Origin: DATMRS01 sp035566015
GTDB lineage: Bacteria > Pseudomonadota > Alphaproteobacteria > Sphingomonadales > Sphingomonadaceae
DNA length: 64,000 nucleotides
Direction: 5' to 3'
NCBI GenBank assembly: GCA_035566015.1
Contig: DATMRS010000020.1
Location: 496,001-560,000 of the forward strand
Shown here: in pieces, positions 49,966 to 58,215 of the stretch
Layout of the letters: each line of letters opens with the position of its first letter
Position numbering within the stretch: the first letter of the stretch is position 1
The notes under the pieces: generated by a model
Database searches by the model: none
Told to the model about the DNA's origin: nothing
What the model saw: the letters and a program-made list of their open reading frames with translations, nothing else
Translations under genes and position numbers: made by a program

Positions 49966-51243
49966 TCAGCTTGCCCGTTCGATATCGGCGCCGACCGCCG
50001 AGAGCTTCTCCTCCAGCCGTTCGTAGCCCCGATCGAGATGATAGACGCGGTGGACGCGTGTTTCCCCTTCCGCCGCGAGGCCGGCGAGGACGAGGCTCAT
50101 AGAGGCGCGCAGATCGGTGGCCATCACCTCAGCGCCGACCAGATGGCCGGCGCCGCGTACCACTGCGGTCCGACCCTGCGCCACCACATCGGCGCCCATG
50201 CGCGCCAGTTCGGGGACGTGCATGTACCGGTTTTCGAAGATCGTCTCCGTCAGCACGCTCGCGCCGTCGGCCAGTGCCAGCATCGCCATGAACTGCGCCT
50301 GCATGTCGGTCGGAAAGCCGGGGAAGGGAGCGGTGGAGAGTGTCAGGCCCTTGAGCCGCCCGTTTGCTTTGACCGCGATGCCGTCCTCCTTGACGTCAAC
50401 GCCGACGCCCGCCTCAATGAGGCCGTCGAGGACAGCCGTCATGTCGTCGGCGCGCGCGCCGGCCAGGAACAGCTCGCCGCGGGTGATCGCGGCGGCGCAG
50501 GCATAGCTTCCCGCCTCGATCCGATCGGGCATCACCCGATAGTCCGCGCCGTGCAATGTGGTCTTGCCCTGGATCACCAGCCGCTCGCCGCCGATACCCT
50601 CAATCTGTGCGCCCATCGCGACGAGGCAGTTGCAGAGGTCGGTTATCTCGGGCTCGCGCGCGGCATTGTCGATCACCGTTTCGCCGTTCGCGAGCACGGC
50701 TGCCATCAGCGCATTCTCGGTCGCGCCCACCGAGACGACGGGGAAGACGATGCGCCCGCCGCGCAGCCCGCCCGCAGGCGCGATAGCGCGGACATAGCCG
50801 GCGGTCAGCTCGATCTCTGCGCCCAAAGCCTCGAGCGCCTTCAGGTGCAGGTCGATCGGCCGGTTGCCGATCGCGCAGCCGCCCGGCAGCGACACCGTTG
50901 CCTCGCCCGCGCGCGCCAACAGCGGGCCGAGCACGAGTATGGAGGCGCGCATCTTGCGCACGATGTCATAGGGGGCGACGGTCGAGGCGAGATCGCGGGC
51001 GTCGAGCGTCATCACCCGGCCGACATCCTCGTCCTTCGATCGTTCGGTCGTCGTCGACACGCCCAGCTCGTTCAGCAGGTGGCCGAAGCTGTCGACGTCC
51101 GCGAGACGGGGCATATTGCGCAACGTGAAGCGCTCCGCCGTCAGCAGCGCGCAGGGCAGTAGCGTCAAGACGGCGTTCTTGGCGCCCGAAATCGGCACGC
51201 GGCCCGAAAGCCGCTTGCCGCCGCGAATGATGATCTTGTCCAT
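49966..51243 (-). CDS. murA: UDP-N-acetylglucosamine 1-carboxyvinyltransferase MurA
   Basis: A 425-residue MurA. It starts MDKIIIRGGKRLSGRVPISGAKNAVL, carries the catalytic Cys123 in LPGGCAIGNRPIDLHL (the fosfomycin target), and MAALMA-like PGFPTDMQAQFMAMLALADG and MHVPELARMGA. It catalyses the first committed peptidoglycan step, adding enolpyruvate to UDP-GlcNAc. Cys rather than Asp at the active site predicts fosfomycin sensitivity of the enzyme itself. Confidence 0.97.
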   Translation of the reverse strand: MDKIIIRGGKRLSGRVPISGAKNAVLTLLPCALLTAERFTLRNMPRLADVDSFGHLLNELGVSTTTERSKDEDVGRVMTLDARDLASTVAPYDIVRKMRASILVLGPLLARAGEATVSLPGGCAIGNRPIDLHLKALEALGAEIELTAGYVRAIAPAGGLRGGRIVFPVVSVGATENALMAAVLANGETVIDNAAREPEITDLCNCLVAMGAQIEGIGGERLVIQGKTTLHGADYRVMPDRIEAGSYACAAAITRGELFLAGARADDMTAVLDGLIEAGVGVDVKEDGIAVKANGRLKGLTLSTAPFPGFPTDMQAQFMAMLALADGASVLTETIFENRYMHVPELARMGADVVAQGRTAVVRGAGHLVGAEVMATDLRASMSLVLAGLAAEGETRVHRVYHLDRGYERLEEKLSAVGADIERAS

Positions 51244-51308
51244 GGGGTTCGCGTCTTATCGAACGCGACAGGGCGCGCAAGCGGCAGGTGGCCCCGCCAC
51301 GCCGCGGA

Positions 51309-51635
51309 TCACGCCTTTTCGAGTGTGCACTGCAATGGATGCTGGTGCTGGCGTGCGAAATCGATCACCTGGCCAACCTTCGTCTCGGCCACTTCGTAGC
51401 TGAACACGCCGCAGACGCCGACGCCTTTCTGGTGGACGTGGAGCATCACCCGCGTCGCATCCTCGATTCCCATGCGGAAGAAACGCTGGAGGCAGAGGAC
51501 GACGAATTCCATAGGGGTATAATCGTCATTGAGCATCAGCACCTTGTAGGGCTGCGGCTTCTTGGTGCGCGTGCGCGTACGGGTGGCGACACCGAGGCCG
51601 GTGCCACCGTCCTCGCCATCCTTGCGTTCGGCCAT
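51309..51635 (-). CDS. clpS: ATP-dependent Clp protease adaptor ClpS
   Basis: A 108-residue ClpS: an Arg/Thr-rich disordered N terminus, then PYKVLMLNDDYTPMEFVVLCLQRFF and MLHVHQKGVGVCGVFSYEVAETKVGQV. The D-D-x-T and HxxG/C pocket binds N-degron substrates and hands them to ClpAP. It precedes murA in the same direction by about 65 bases. A frame extends far upstream without family support, so ATG 51635 is used. The 431 bp to the phasin gene hold repeat copy 6 and, at 51636-51923, nothing I can identify. Confidence 0.95.
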   Translation of the reverse strand: MAERKDGEDGGTGLGVATRTRTRTKKPQPYKVLMLNDDYTPMEFVVLCLQRFFRMGIEDATRVMLHVHQKGVGVCGVFSYEVAETKVGQVIDFARQHQHPLQCTLEKA

Positions 51636-51923
51636 TCCCACTATTTCAAATCGGCTTGCCGCGCGCATTGTCCTGTACTCGTTCGCTCGGAATAGGGTGA
51701 GAATATGGCATCGGGAGCGGAGAGGGCAAGGGGCGAACCTCCCCGAGGCCTGCCGTCGAGCGCTGATAATGGAGCAGCCGTGCCACCGTGAGCGGCCATA
51801 ATCCTGAATGGAAACGGCAGTTGCGTCGAGAGGAACGCGCGACAGCCGTGGCAGACATCTCCCTGTCCGCTTCGAAGCGCGAAAGCGATTCCAGCTCTCA
51901 CGCAAGCGCGCCAAAACTCTCTC

Positions 51924-52015
51924 CGTCATTCCCGCGCAGGCGGGAATCCATACGCACGGCCCGCGCAAAGGGTTCGCATGCCGCGTCTATGGATCCCTGC
52001 CTACGCGGGATGACG
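51924..52015. repeat. Dispersed palindromic repeat, copy 6
   Basis: Begins CGTCATTCCCGCGCAGGCGG, identical to the arm of copy 2, and ends CTACGCGGGATGACG. It lies about 50 bases after the end of the phasin gene. Confidence 0.85.
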
Positions 52016-52067
52016 ATAGAGAAATAGTCGTGACGGCCCGGCCCTTGCATCGGAGCCGGGAGTTCCT

Positions 52068-52703
52068 TCAGAGCGTCGCGGCGTTGCGGATCTTTTCGGC
52101 CGCCACGGCATAGCGGCTCGACAGCGGCTGGAACACTTCGCCCGCCAGCTTGAGCCAGGTCTCGCTGAACTTCGACACGCCGGCGACCGCCTCGTCAAAC
52201 GAAGTGCGCGCAAACTCGCTCTGCAACTGGAACAGTTCGGTGGGCGACTTCACGGCCGCGAAGCCGCTGAGCGCGTTGGTGACATGATCGAAGCGCTTCT
52301 TGCCGAAATCGGCTGCTTCCTGTGCCAGCGTTTCGGCGCCGTGTGCCGCCGCCTTGCCCGAGGCGAGCAGGGCCTCGGCATTGCCCTTGGCGAGATCGCT
52401 CAATTCCTCACCCAGCTTCGCGGTCTTCTCGACAGCCGCCTTGGCGCGGGCATTGAAATCGCCGAGCAGCGCCTGCGCCTTGTCGGCGGCGGGGGGGACG
52501 GATTCAGTGAATTTGGTGGCCATATCTGCATTTCCTTTGTCGCTGGTCGCGGGCGCGGCAGCCGCGAGGACGGGGGGAAGAGCCGGCGGAGTCGATGTGC
52601 TTTTCGGGACGGCGGGGCGGACATCCGGCTTCCGCTTCGTCGTGGCGGGTGTTCGCGCCGGACGTCTAGCCTGTCTTGGGCGCGGCGGCTTCGAATCGGT
52701 CAT
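52068..52703 (-). CDS. Phasin family protein
   Basis: A 211-residue protein. The C-terminal 140 residues are a helical phasin domain (AQALLGDFNARAKAAVEKTAKLGEELSDLAKGNAEALLASGKAAAHGAETL, then KSPTELFQLQSEFARTSFDEAVAGVSKFSETWLKLAGEVFQPLSSRYAVAAEKI). The N-terminal 60 residues are Pro/Lys/Ala rich and disordered. Phasins coat PHA granules; phaC is divergent-free neighbour upstream in the same direction. An alternative start at 52524 (MATKFTES) would drop the basic tail. Confidence 0.88.
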   Translation of the reverse strand: MTDSKPPRPRQARRPARTPATTKRKPDVRPAVPKSTSTPPALPPVLAAAAPATSDKGNADMATKFTESVPPAADKAQALLGDFNARAKAAVEKTAKLGEELSDLAKGNAEALLASGKAAAHGAETLAQEAADFGKKRFDHVTNALSGFAAVKSPTELFQLQSEFARTSFDEAVAGVSKFSETWLKLAGEVFQPLSSRYAVAAEKIRNAATL

Positions 52704-52823
52704 TCTCACATTCCCGACAGCACTGTGCTGCATTGCACAATAGGCGCCGAGGATGACGGTTTCAAGTATTTCTTATTGCGATGCAGCATCGCCGATCTCG
52801 CTTCGACCCGCGATGCCGCCGAC

Positions 52824-54554
52824 TCAACGCATCCGCACGTAGCGTCCCGGCGCATCCTCAAGGGCGGGCAGCTTGCCGCCGCCCGGGATTCGCGCGCCGG
52901 TGACGGGCACCTTCCGGCCATCCAGCGCCGCTATCCAGCGAATCCAGTCGGGCCACCAGCTTCCAAGCGTTTCACTCGCGCTATTGCGAAAGGCCTCAAA
53001 CGACTCGGTCGGTTGGTCGTCGTCGCGCGTCCAGTACCGATATTTGTGCGCCGCCGGCGGATTGACCACGCCGGCGATATGGCCCGAATCAGCGAGGACG
53101 AACCGGATCGGGCCGGCGAAATGGCGGGTGATCTCCCACACGCTTTCAGGCGGCGCGATATGATCTTCGCGGCCGGCCTGGACGTAGCTGGGCGTCGTCA
53201 CGCGGGTCAGGTCGATCGGCACGCCGCCCACCGACAGCGCGCCTGGCTGGACGAGCCGGTTTTCGCGATAGAGATCCTGCAGATAGGAAAGATGCCAGGG
53301 GACCGGCAGGTTGGTCGTATCGCCGTTCCAGTAGAGCAGGTCGAACGCCCGATAGTCCTCGCCCAGCAAATAGTTGTTTACGACATAGGACCAGACGAGG
53401 TCGCGCGCGCGCAACAGGTTGAAGACCGCGGCCATGTAGCGCCCGTCGAGATAGCCCGCCTCGCCCGCCAGCCCGCGCAGCAGATCGGAATGAGCCTCCT
53501 CGACGAACAATTTCAACTCGCCCGCGCGCGCGAAATCGACCTGCGCGGCAAAGAAGGTCGCGCTCGCCACTTTCGCCGATTCGCCCGTCACCGCCAGACG
53601 CGCGAGCAGGGCGGCGAGGTTGGTCCCCGCGACGCAATAGCCGATCGCATGCACCGCCGGCACATCGAGCAGGTCGCGTACCGCATCGATCGCGTCCAGC
53701 TCGCCACTCAGGACATAATCGTCCATCGTCACGTGGGCGAGACTCTCGTCGGCCGATTTCCAGGAGACGACGAAGACGCTGAGGCCCTGGTCTGTCGCCC
53801 AGCGGATGAAACTTTTCTCGGGGTTGAGATCGAGGATGTAGAAGCGATTGATCCACGGCGGAAAGATGACGAGCGGCGTCGAATAGACCTGCTTCGTCGT
53901 CGGCGTATAGTGGATGAGTTGATAGAGCGGTGTCTCGCGAATCACCTTGCCTGGCGTCGTTGCGATGTTGCGGCCCAGTTCGAATGCGTTCCGATCGACA
54001 TGGGTGAGCTGACCGCGCGCGAGATCGGTGAGCATATGTTCCAGCCCCTTGAGGAGGCTCGCGCCGCTGGTCTCGATCGCCTTTTGCATCACTTCGGGAT
54101 TGGTGAAGGGGGAATTGGCGGGGCTGATCGCATCCGTCACCAGCCGCGTGGTGAATCGCAGCCGTTCGCGTTGCCGCTCGTCGAGCCCCTCGATCGCGTC
54201 GACGCCTTTCAGCATGTACGCGCTGAGCAGCAGATAGTTTTGCCGAATCAGATCGAAGACAGGATTTTCGCGCCAGGCGACGGCATTGAAGCGGCGGTCG
54301 CGATCGGCGGTGGACGACGACTCGCGCGGTTCGCCCTCCGCGGTCAGGAAGCGTCGCCAGAGCGCAACGCTCTCCGTCCAGAAATCGGCCTGGGTTTCGG
54401 CGAATCGCGCGGCGTCGGGCAAGGCGGCGGTCGCCTCCAGCATCATCTGTTGGGCGCGGCCGATCACCCCCGTCCAATGCTGCATCGCTTCCAATGTCGG
54501 GAAGGCCGAAGGTGCGGCGTCGGCGGCTTCTTCCTCGACCTTGCCGTGCGTCAT
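52824..54554 (-). CDS. phaC: Class I poly(3-hydroxyalkanoate) synthase PhaC
   Basis: A 576-residue PHA synthase with N-terminal domain (FTNPEVMQKAIETSG, SLLKGLEHMLTDLARG) and alpha/beta-hydrolase core. The nucleophile is Cys307 in the lipase-like box GYCVAG, with Asp in QAGREDHIAP and His in DSGHIAGVVNPP. It polymerises (R)-3-hydroxyacyl-CoA into storage polymer. I start at MTHGKVEEE (AGGCAGG upstream) rather than the Arg/Lys-rich extension. The phasin gene lies downstream in the same direction. Confidence 0.95.
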   Translation of the reverse strand: MTHGKVEEEAADAAPSAFPTLEAMQHWTGVIGRAQQMMLEATAALPDAARFAETQADFWTESVALWRRFLTAEGEPRESSSTADRDRRFNAVAWRENPVFDLIRQNYLLLSAYMLKGVDAIEGLDERQRERLRFTTRLVTDAISPANSPFTNPEVMQKAIETSGASLLKGLEHMLTDLARGQLTHVDRNAFELGRNIATTPGKVIRETPLYQLIHYTPTTKQVYSTPLVIFPPWINRFYILDLNPEKSFIRWATDQGLSVFVVSWKSADESLAHVTMDDYVLSGELDAIDAVRDLLDVPAVHAIGYCVAGTNLAALLARLAVTGESAKVASATFFAAQVDFARAGELKLFVEEAHSDLLRGLAGEAGYLDGRYMAAVFNLLRARDLVWSYVVNNYLLGEDYRAFDLLYWNGDTTNLPVPWHLSYLQDLYRENRLVQPGALSVGGVPIDLTRVTTPSYVQAGREDHIAPPESVWEITRHFAGPIRFVLADSGHIAGVVNPPAAHKYRYWTRDDDQPTESFEAFRNSASETLGSWWPDWIRWIAALDGRKVPVTGARIPGGGKLPALEDAPGRYVRMR

Positions 54555-54670
54555 TTGCCTGCCTTTTCTCTTTTTGCGGCCGCCCCTGCCCAAGCGGGCG
54601 CAACCGCTTTATAACGTGCTCGCCCTTCGCCCGGCGATTCCCGCCCGGAGGTGCAGTCCAAGAGGATATC

Positions 54671-55879
54671 ATGTCGGAAGAGTTCTATCGCATCAAACGC
54701 CTGCCGCCTTATGTCATCGCCGAAGTGAACGCGATGCGGGCAGCGGCGCGTGCGCAGGGCGAAGACATTATCGATCTTGGCATGGGCAACCCCGACCTGC
54801 CGCCGCCGCAGCATGTGATCGACAAATTGTGTGAGGTGGCGCGCAAGCCCGACGCGCACGGCTATTCGGCGTCTAAAGGCATAACTGGCCTGCGTCGCGC
54901 GCAGGCGGGCTATTATGGCCGCCGCTTCGGCGTCGACGTCGATCCCGAGAGCGAGGTCGTCGTGACGCTCGGTTCCAAGGAAGGGCTCGCCAATCTGGCG
55001 CAGGCGATCACCGCGCCGGGCGACGTCGTGCTTGCGCCCAATCCGTCCTATCCGATCCACATGTTCGGCTTCATCATCGCGGGCGCCACGATCCGTTCGG
55101 TGCCGACGACGCCTGACGAGCATTATTGGGAGGCACTCGACCGCGCGGTGAAGTTCACCGTGCCGAAGCCCTCGGTGCTCGTCGTCGGCTATCCATCGAA
55201 TCCGACGGCCGAGGTGGTCGATCTCGCTTTTTATGAGCGGCTCGTCGCCTTCGCGAAGGAACATGGCATCTGGCTGCTCTCGGACCTCGCTTATTCCGAG
55301 CTTTATTATGACGATTGCCCGACACCTTCGATCCTGCAGGTTCCGGGCGCGAAGGATGTCGCGGTCGAGTTCACCAGCATGTCGAAGACCTACAGCATGG
55401 CCGGCTGGCGCATGGGTTTCGCGGTGGGCAACAAGACGCTGATCGCGGCGCTGACGCGCGTCAAATCCTATCTCGATTATGGCGCCTTCACGCCGATCCA
55501 GGCGGCCGCCGTCGCCGCAATCAACGGGCCGCAGGATATCGTCGAGAAGAATCGGCAGCTTTACAAGCGCCGCCGCGACGTGATGATCGAGAGCTTCGGC
55601 CGCGCGGGATGGGAGATTCCCTCGCCGCGCGCCAGCATGTTCGCCTGGGCGCCGCTGCCGCCCGCGCTCGCGCATCTCGGCAGCCTCGAATTCTCCAAGC
55701 AGTTGCTGACCCATGCGGGCGTCGCGGTCGCGCCCGGCGTCGGTTATGGCGAGGATGGCGAGGGCTATGTCCGCATCGCCATGGTGGAGAATGAGCAGCG
55801 CATCCGCCAGGCGGCGCGTAACGTGAAGCGCTACCTGCAGAGCATGGGGGTGAATACGCCCGCCGCAAAAGCGGGCTGA
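54671..55879 (+). CDS. Class I/II PLP-dependent aminotransferase (AlaC/LL-DAP-AT-like)
   Basis: A 402-residue fold-type I aminotransferase. The PLP Lys is K239 in SMSKTYSMAGWRMGF, with DLGMGNPDLPPP near the start, TLGSKEGLANL and NPSYPIHMFGF. It resembles the E. coli AlaC group, which interconverts glutamate/pyruvate and alanine; many members are annotated as LL-diaminopimelate aminotransferase. Substrate is inferred. It is divergent from phaC and followed by a long perfect-stem hairpin. Confidence 0.93.
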   Translation: MSEEFYRIKRLPPYVIAEVNAMRAAARAQGEDIIDLGMGNPDLPPPQHVIDKLCEVARKPDAHGYSASKGITGLRRAQAGYYGRRFGVDVDPESEVVVTLGSKEGLANLAQAITAPGDVVLAPNPSYPIHMFGFIIAGATIRSVPTTPDEHYWEALDRAVKFTVPKPSVLVVGYPSNPTAEVVDLAFYERLVAFAKEHGIWLLSDLAYSELYYDDCPTPSILQVPGAKDVAVEFTSMSKTYSMAGWRMGFAVGNKTLIAALTRVKSYLDYGAFTPIQAAAVAAINGPQDIVEKNRQLYKRRRDVMIESFGRAGWEIPSPRASMFAWAPLPPALAHLGSLEFSKQLLTHAGVAVAPGVGYGEDGEGYVRIAMVENEQRIRQAARNVKRYLQSMGVNTPAAKAG

Positions 55880-55886
55880 CGTCGCC

Positions 55887-55921
55887 GGGATCGGCGGGCG
55901 GGCACCCCGCCGATCCCGTTT
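55887..55921 (+). terminator. Terminator-like hairpin after the aminotransferase gene
   Basis: GGGATCGGCGGG and CCCGCCGATCCC form perfect 12-bp arms around seven bases, followed by GTTTG. The T tract is short. Nothing else is recognised in the rest of the 246-bp gap before the Rnk-like gene. Confidence 0.65.
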
Positions 55922-56125
55922 GACATGCGTCGCCGGGGCGAACATCATCGCGCCATGGGTAAACAGGCTCTCCATCGGCGCAACCGCCACCATGCAGGAC
56001 AGTCGCGCGCAGGCGACTAGCCCCGGGGACTCGCTGGCCAGCGCCGGGGACGAGCCTCCGGGGCAAAAGAGCCGCATCCAACTTTCTGACATTATGGGCA
56101 GTCGCCCTCCTACCGGAGACTCACC

Positions 56126-56548
56126 TTGACCCGCGCCAAGTCCGCGGCCGAACGGCCCGCGATCCACATGATCGACGAAGAAAGCGACAAGCTCGCCGGC
56201 CTCGCGCTCAGCGTCGAGCATCGCCTGCCCGAAATCGCCGATCTCCTGCTGACCGAGATCGAACGCGCCGAAATCCACAGCGCGGACGATATGCCGCCCG
56301 GCATCGTGACGATGATGTCCACCGTCGAATTCGTAGATGAGGGCAGCGACACGCGCCGTACCGTTCAGCTCGTCTATCCGCCCGATGCGGACATTTCGCA
56401 GGGCCGGATATCGATCCTAACGCCGATCGGCGCCGGGCTGATCGGCCTTGCCAAGGGGCAGTCGATCTTGTGGCCCGATCGCGAAGGGCACAAGCGGCGG
56501 CTGAAGATCGTCAAGGTCAGTCGTCCGGGCAAGGTGCCGGCGGCCTGA
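56126..56548 (+). CDS. rnk: Rnk-like nucleoside diphosphate kinase regulator (GreA/GreB C-terminal domain)
   Basis: A 140-residue protein with an N-terminal coiled-coil-like stretch and the GreA_GreB C-terminal domain (TVEFVDEGSDTRRTVQLVYPPDADISQGRISILTPIGAGLIGLAKGQSILWPDREG). Rnk is a small RNA polymerase-binding factor that lacks the long Gre coiled coil; its original phenotype is NDK regulation. The TTG start has GGAG upstream at good spacing. Confidence 0.85.
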   Translation: MTRAKSAAERPAIHMIDEESDKLAGLALSVEHRLPEIADLLLTEIERAEIHSADDMPPGIVTMMSTVEFVDEGSDTRRTVQLVYPPDADISQGRISILTPIGAGLIGLAKGQSILWPDREGHKRRLKIVKVSRPGKVPAA

Positions 56549-56569
56549 ACGGCGCCTTCCCGGCTTCTA

Positions 56570-57253
56570 TCAGGCGTCCGCCCAGCGGCGCAGCAGATTG
56601 TGATAGATGCCGGTAAGGCGGATGATCGCGGGATCGTCCTGCCCGCGATCAGCGGCGATCGTCTGGATCGCGCTGTCGAGATCGAACAGCGTGCGTCGCG
56701 CGCTGTCGTCGCGGATCATGCTCTGTATCCAGAAGAAAGAGGCGAGGCGCGCGCCACGCGTTACCGGCGTGACGTGGTGCAGGCTCGACGCCGGATAGAG
56801 GATCATGTCGCCGGCCGGCAGCTTCACCGCGTGCGTGCCGAGATGGTCCTCGACCACCAGTTCGCCGCCGTCATAGCTGTCGGGATCGGTAAGAAAGAGC
56901 GTCGCCGAAAGATCCGACCGGATACGAAAATCGCTGCCGCGCCGGATACGGATCGCATTGTCGACATGCGTCTCGAACCGCCCGCCGCCTTCATAGAGAT
57001 TGAAGAGCGGAGGAAACACCTTGAGCGGCAGCGCGGCGGCGATGAACAGCGCAGATCGTCCCAGCGCGTCGAGGATGAGTCCACCCAGTTCGCGCGCGGC
57101 GGACGAATCCTCGGGAAGCTGGAGATTATGTTTGGCGAGCGCCGATTGTGGGCCCGACGTGGCGTTGCCATCGGCCCATTCGGCGGCGGCGAGCGTCTCG
57201 CGGCAGCGCGCGACGGAGCCGGCGTCGAGCACGCCCGGGATCGCGATCATCAT
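56570..57253 (-). CDS. piuC: PKHD-type Fe(II)/2-oxoglutarate hydroxylase (PiuC/YbiX-like)
   Basis: A 227-residue dioxygenase: ANSPQ-like SGPQSALAKHNLQLP, the metal HxD in RFETHVDNAIR (His96, Asp98), the distal His in SSLHHVTPVTRGARLASFFWIQS, and the 2-oxoglutarate Arg just after. Members accompany TonB-dependent siderophore receptors. It is four bases downstream of tonB in the same direction; the shared Fur box upstream of tonB suggests iron regulation. Confidence 0.93.
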   Translation of the reverse strand: MMIAIPGVLDAGSVARCRETLAAAEWADGNATSGPQSALAKHNLQLPEDSSAARELGGLILDALGRSALFIAAALPLKVFPPLFNLYEGGGRFETHVDNAIRIRRGSDFRIRSDLSATLFLTDPDSYDGGELVVEDHLGTHAVKLPAGDMILYPASSLHHVTPVTRGARLASFFWIQSMIRDDSARRTLFDLDSAIQTIAADRGQDDPAIIRLTGIYHNLLRRWADA

Positions 57254-57257
57254 CGGC

Positions 57258-57989
57258 TCAGCCCTTGAGGATGAAGGGAATCTCGACGATCCCGCGCACG
57301 CTGACCGGCCGTCCGTCGCGTATCATGGGGGACCAGCGCCAGTGGCGGACCGCGTCGATCGCGGCCTTGTCGAGCCGCACGAAGCCGCTGCTGTGCGCGA
57401 TGACGATGTCGGCGACACCACCATCGGGCCCGAGCGTGAGGCGCAGGGTGACGGTGCCTTCCTCATGCTTGCGGCGCGATTCGATCGGATAGCGCGGCGG
57501 CTTCGCCGAAATCATCGTCGAGGAAAGATCCCCCGCATCGGTCGTCGTGGCGATGGCCTTGGGGGCAGGGGGTGCCACCGCGACCATCTGCGGTGGCGGA
57601 GGCGTCGCGGCGACGAGTACCGGCGCCGGGGCCGGCGTGGCGGCTCGTACCAGCGGCGGCGGTGAGATAATTTCGGGCTGAGCGACCTGCTTCGGCGGTG
57701 TTGGCTCGGACGTGCGCTCGGGCGGTGGCGGTTGCAGCGTGATGAGATTGACGACGAGCGGCGGCGGCGCCTTCTTCACCTCCAACATATGCGCCCGCGT
57801 GATCGCGACGAGAATCACTGCATGGAGCGCGACGATAAGGAAGATGACCAACCAGTTGGGCCGGCGCCCTTCGCCATAGGTGGAGCGTTCGCGCTCCTCT
57901 ACCTGATCGATCTGCGGGGCGAAAGGGAAGCTGGCGTGGAAGAAGGCGACATCCGGCCGGTTGGAAGAGCGCCTGTATGCGGCGTGCAT
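57258..57989 (-). CDS. tonB: TonB energy-transducing protein
   Basis: A 243-residue TonB. One N-terminal helix (NWLVIFLIVALHAVILVAIT, about residues 45-65, with the SHLW-like His), a Pro/Glu/Lys-rich periplasmic spacer (PPPPERTSEPTPPKQVAQPE), and the C-terminal domain YPIESRRKHEEGTVTLRLTLGPDG...DAVRHWRWSPMIRDGRPV. It couples ExbBD energy to outer-membrane receptors; exbBD are not in the window. piuC follows in an operon and a Fur box lies about 55 bases upstream. Confidence 0.93.
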   Translation of the reverse strand: MHAAYRRSSNRPDVAFFHASFPFAPQIDQVEERERSTYGEGRRPNWLVIFLIVALHAVILVAITRAHMLEVKKAPPPLVVNLITLQPPPPERTSEPTPPKQVAQPEIISPPPLVRAATPAPAPVLVAATPPPPQMVAVAPPAPKAIATTTDAGDLSSTMISAKPPRYPIESRRKHEEGTVTLRLTLGPDGGVADIVIAHSSGFVRLDKAAIDAVRHWRWSPMIRDGRPVSVRGIVEIPFILKG

Positions 57990-58043
57990 GGCGGTCCTCC
58001 CTTTCCCCTGGGGCGCTAAGAGGTCCGCTACTATGATTCGTAA

Positions 58044-58058
58044 TGCAAATCAATCGCA
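58044..58058. promoter_or_regulatory. Putative Fur operator upstream of tonB-piuC
   Basis: TGCAAATCAATCGCA agrees closely with the alphaproteobacterial Fur box (TGC-AAT-ATTCGCA-like) and is about 55 bases upstream of the tonB start. It resembles the inverted site before feoAB at 1896-1910. Confidence 0.65.
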
Positions 58059-58116
58059 CTAGCAGTTGTGAGCCGCAACGGGTACCGGTCGCGTTTTCAA
58101 TAACCCAAACCTTCTC

Positions 58117-58207
58117 CGTCATTCCCACGAAAGTCGGAATCCATGGAGGCGGTTTGCCAGGACACAAAACGAGCCGAGCCCATGGACATGGCGTCCGCAG
58201 GGTGACG
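58117..58207. repeat. Dispersed palindromic repeat, copy 7
   Basis: Begins CGTCATTCCCACG and ends TCCGCAGGGTGACG; moderately diverged. It ends nine bases before the fumC stop, downstream of that gene, and fills much of the gap to tonB. Confidence 0.8.
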
Positions 58208-58215
58208 GATGTGCC

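Noticed and set aside
51670..51684. LexA-like site (GTCC-N7-GTTC) upstream of clpS
   Set aside because: One mismatch to the alphaproteobacterial GTTC-N7-GTTC pattern and no reason for SOS control of clpS; likely chance.
55920..56129. Possible small genes in the gap before the Rnk-like gene, on either strand
   Set aside because: No ribosome site or family similarity, and the frames are short and Arg/Pro rich.
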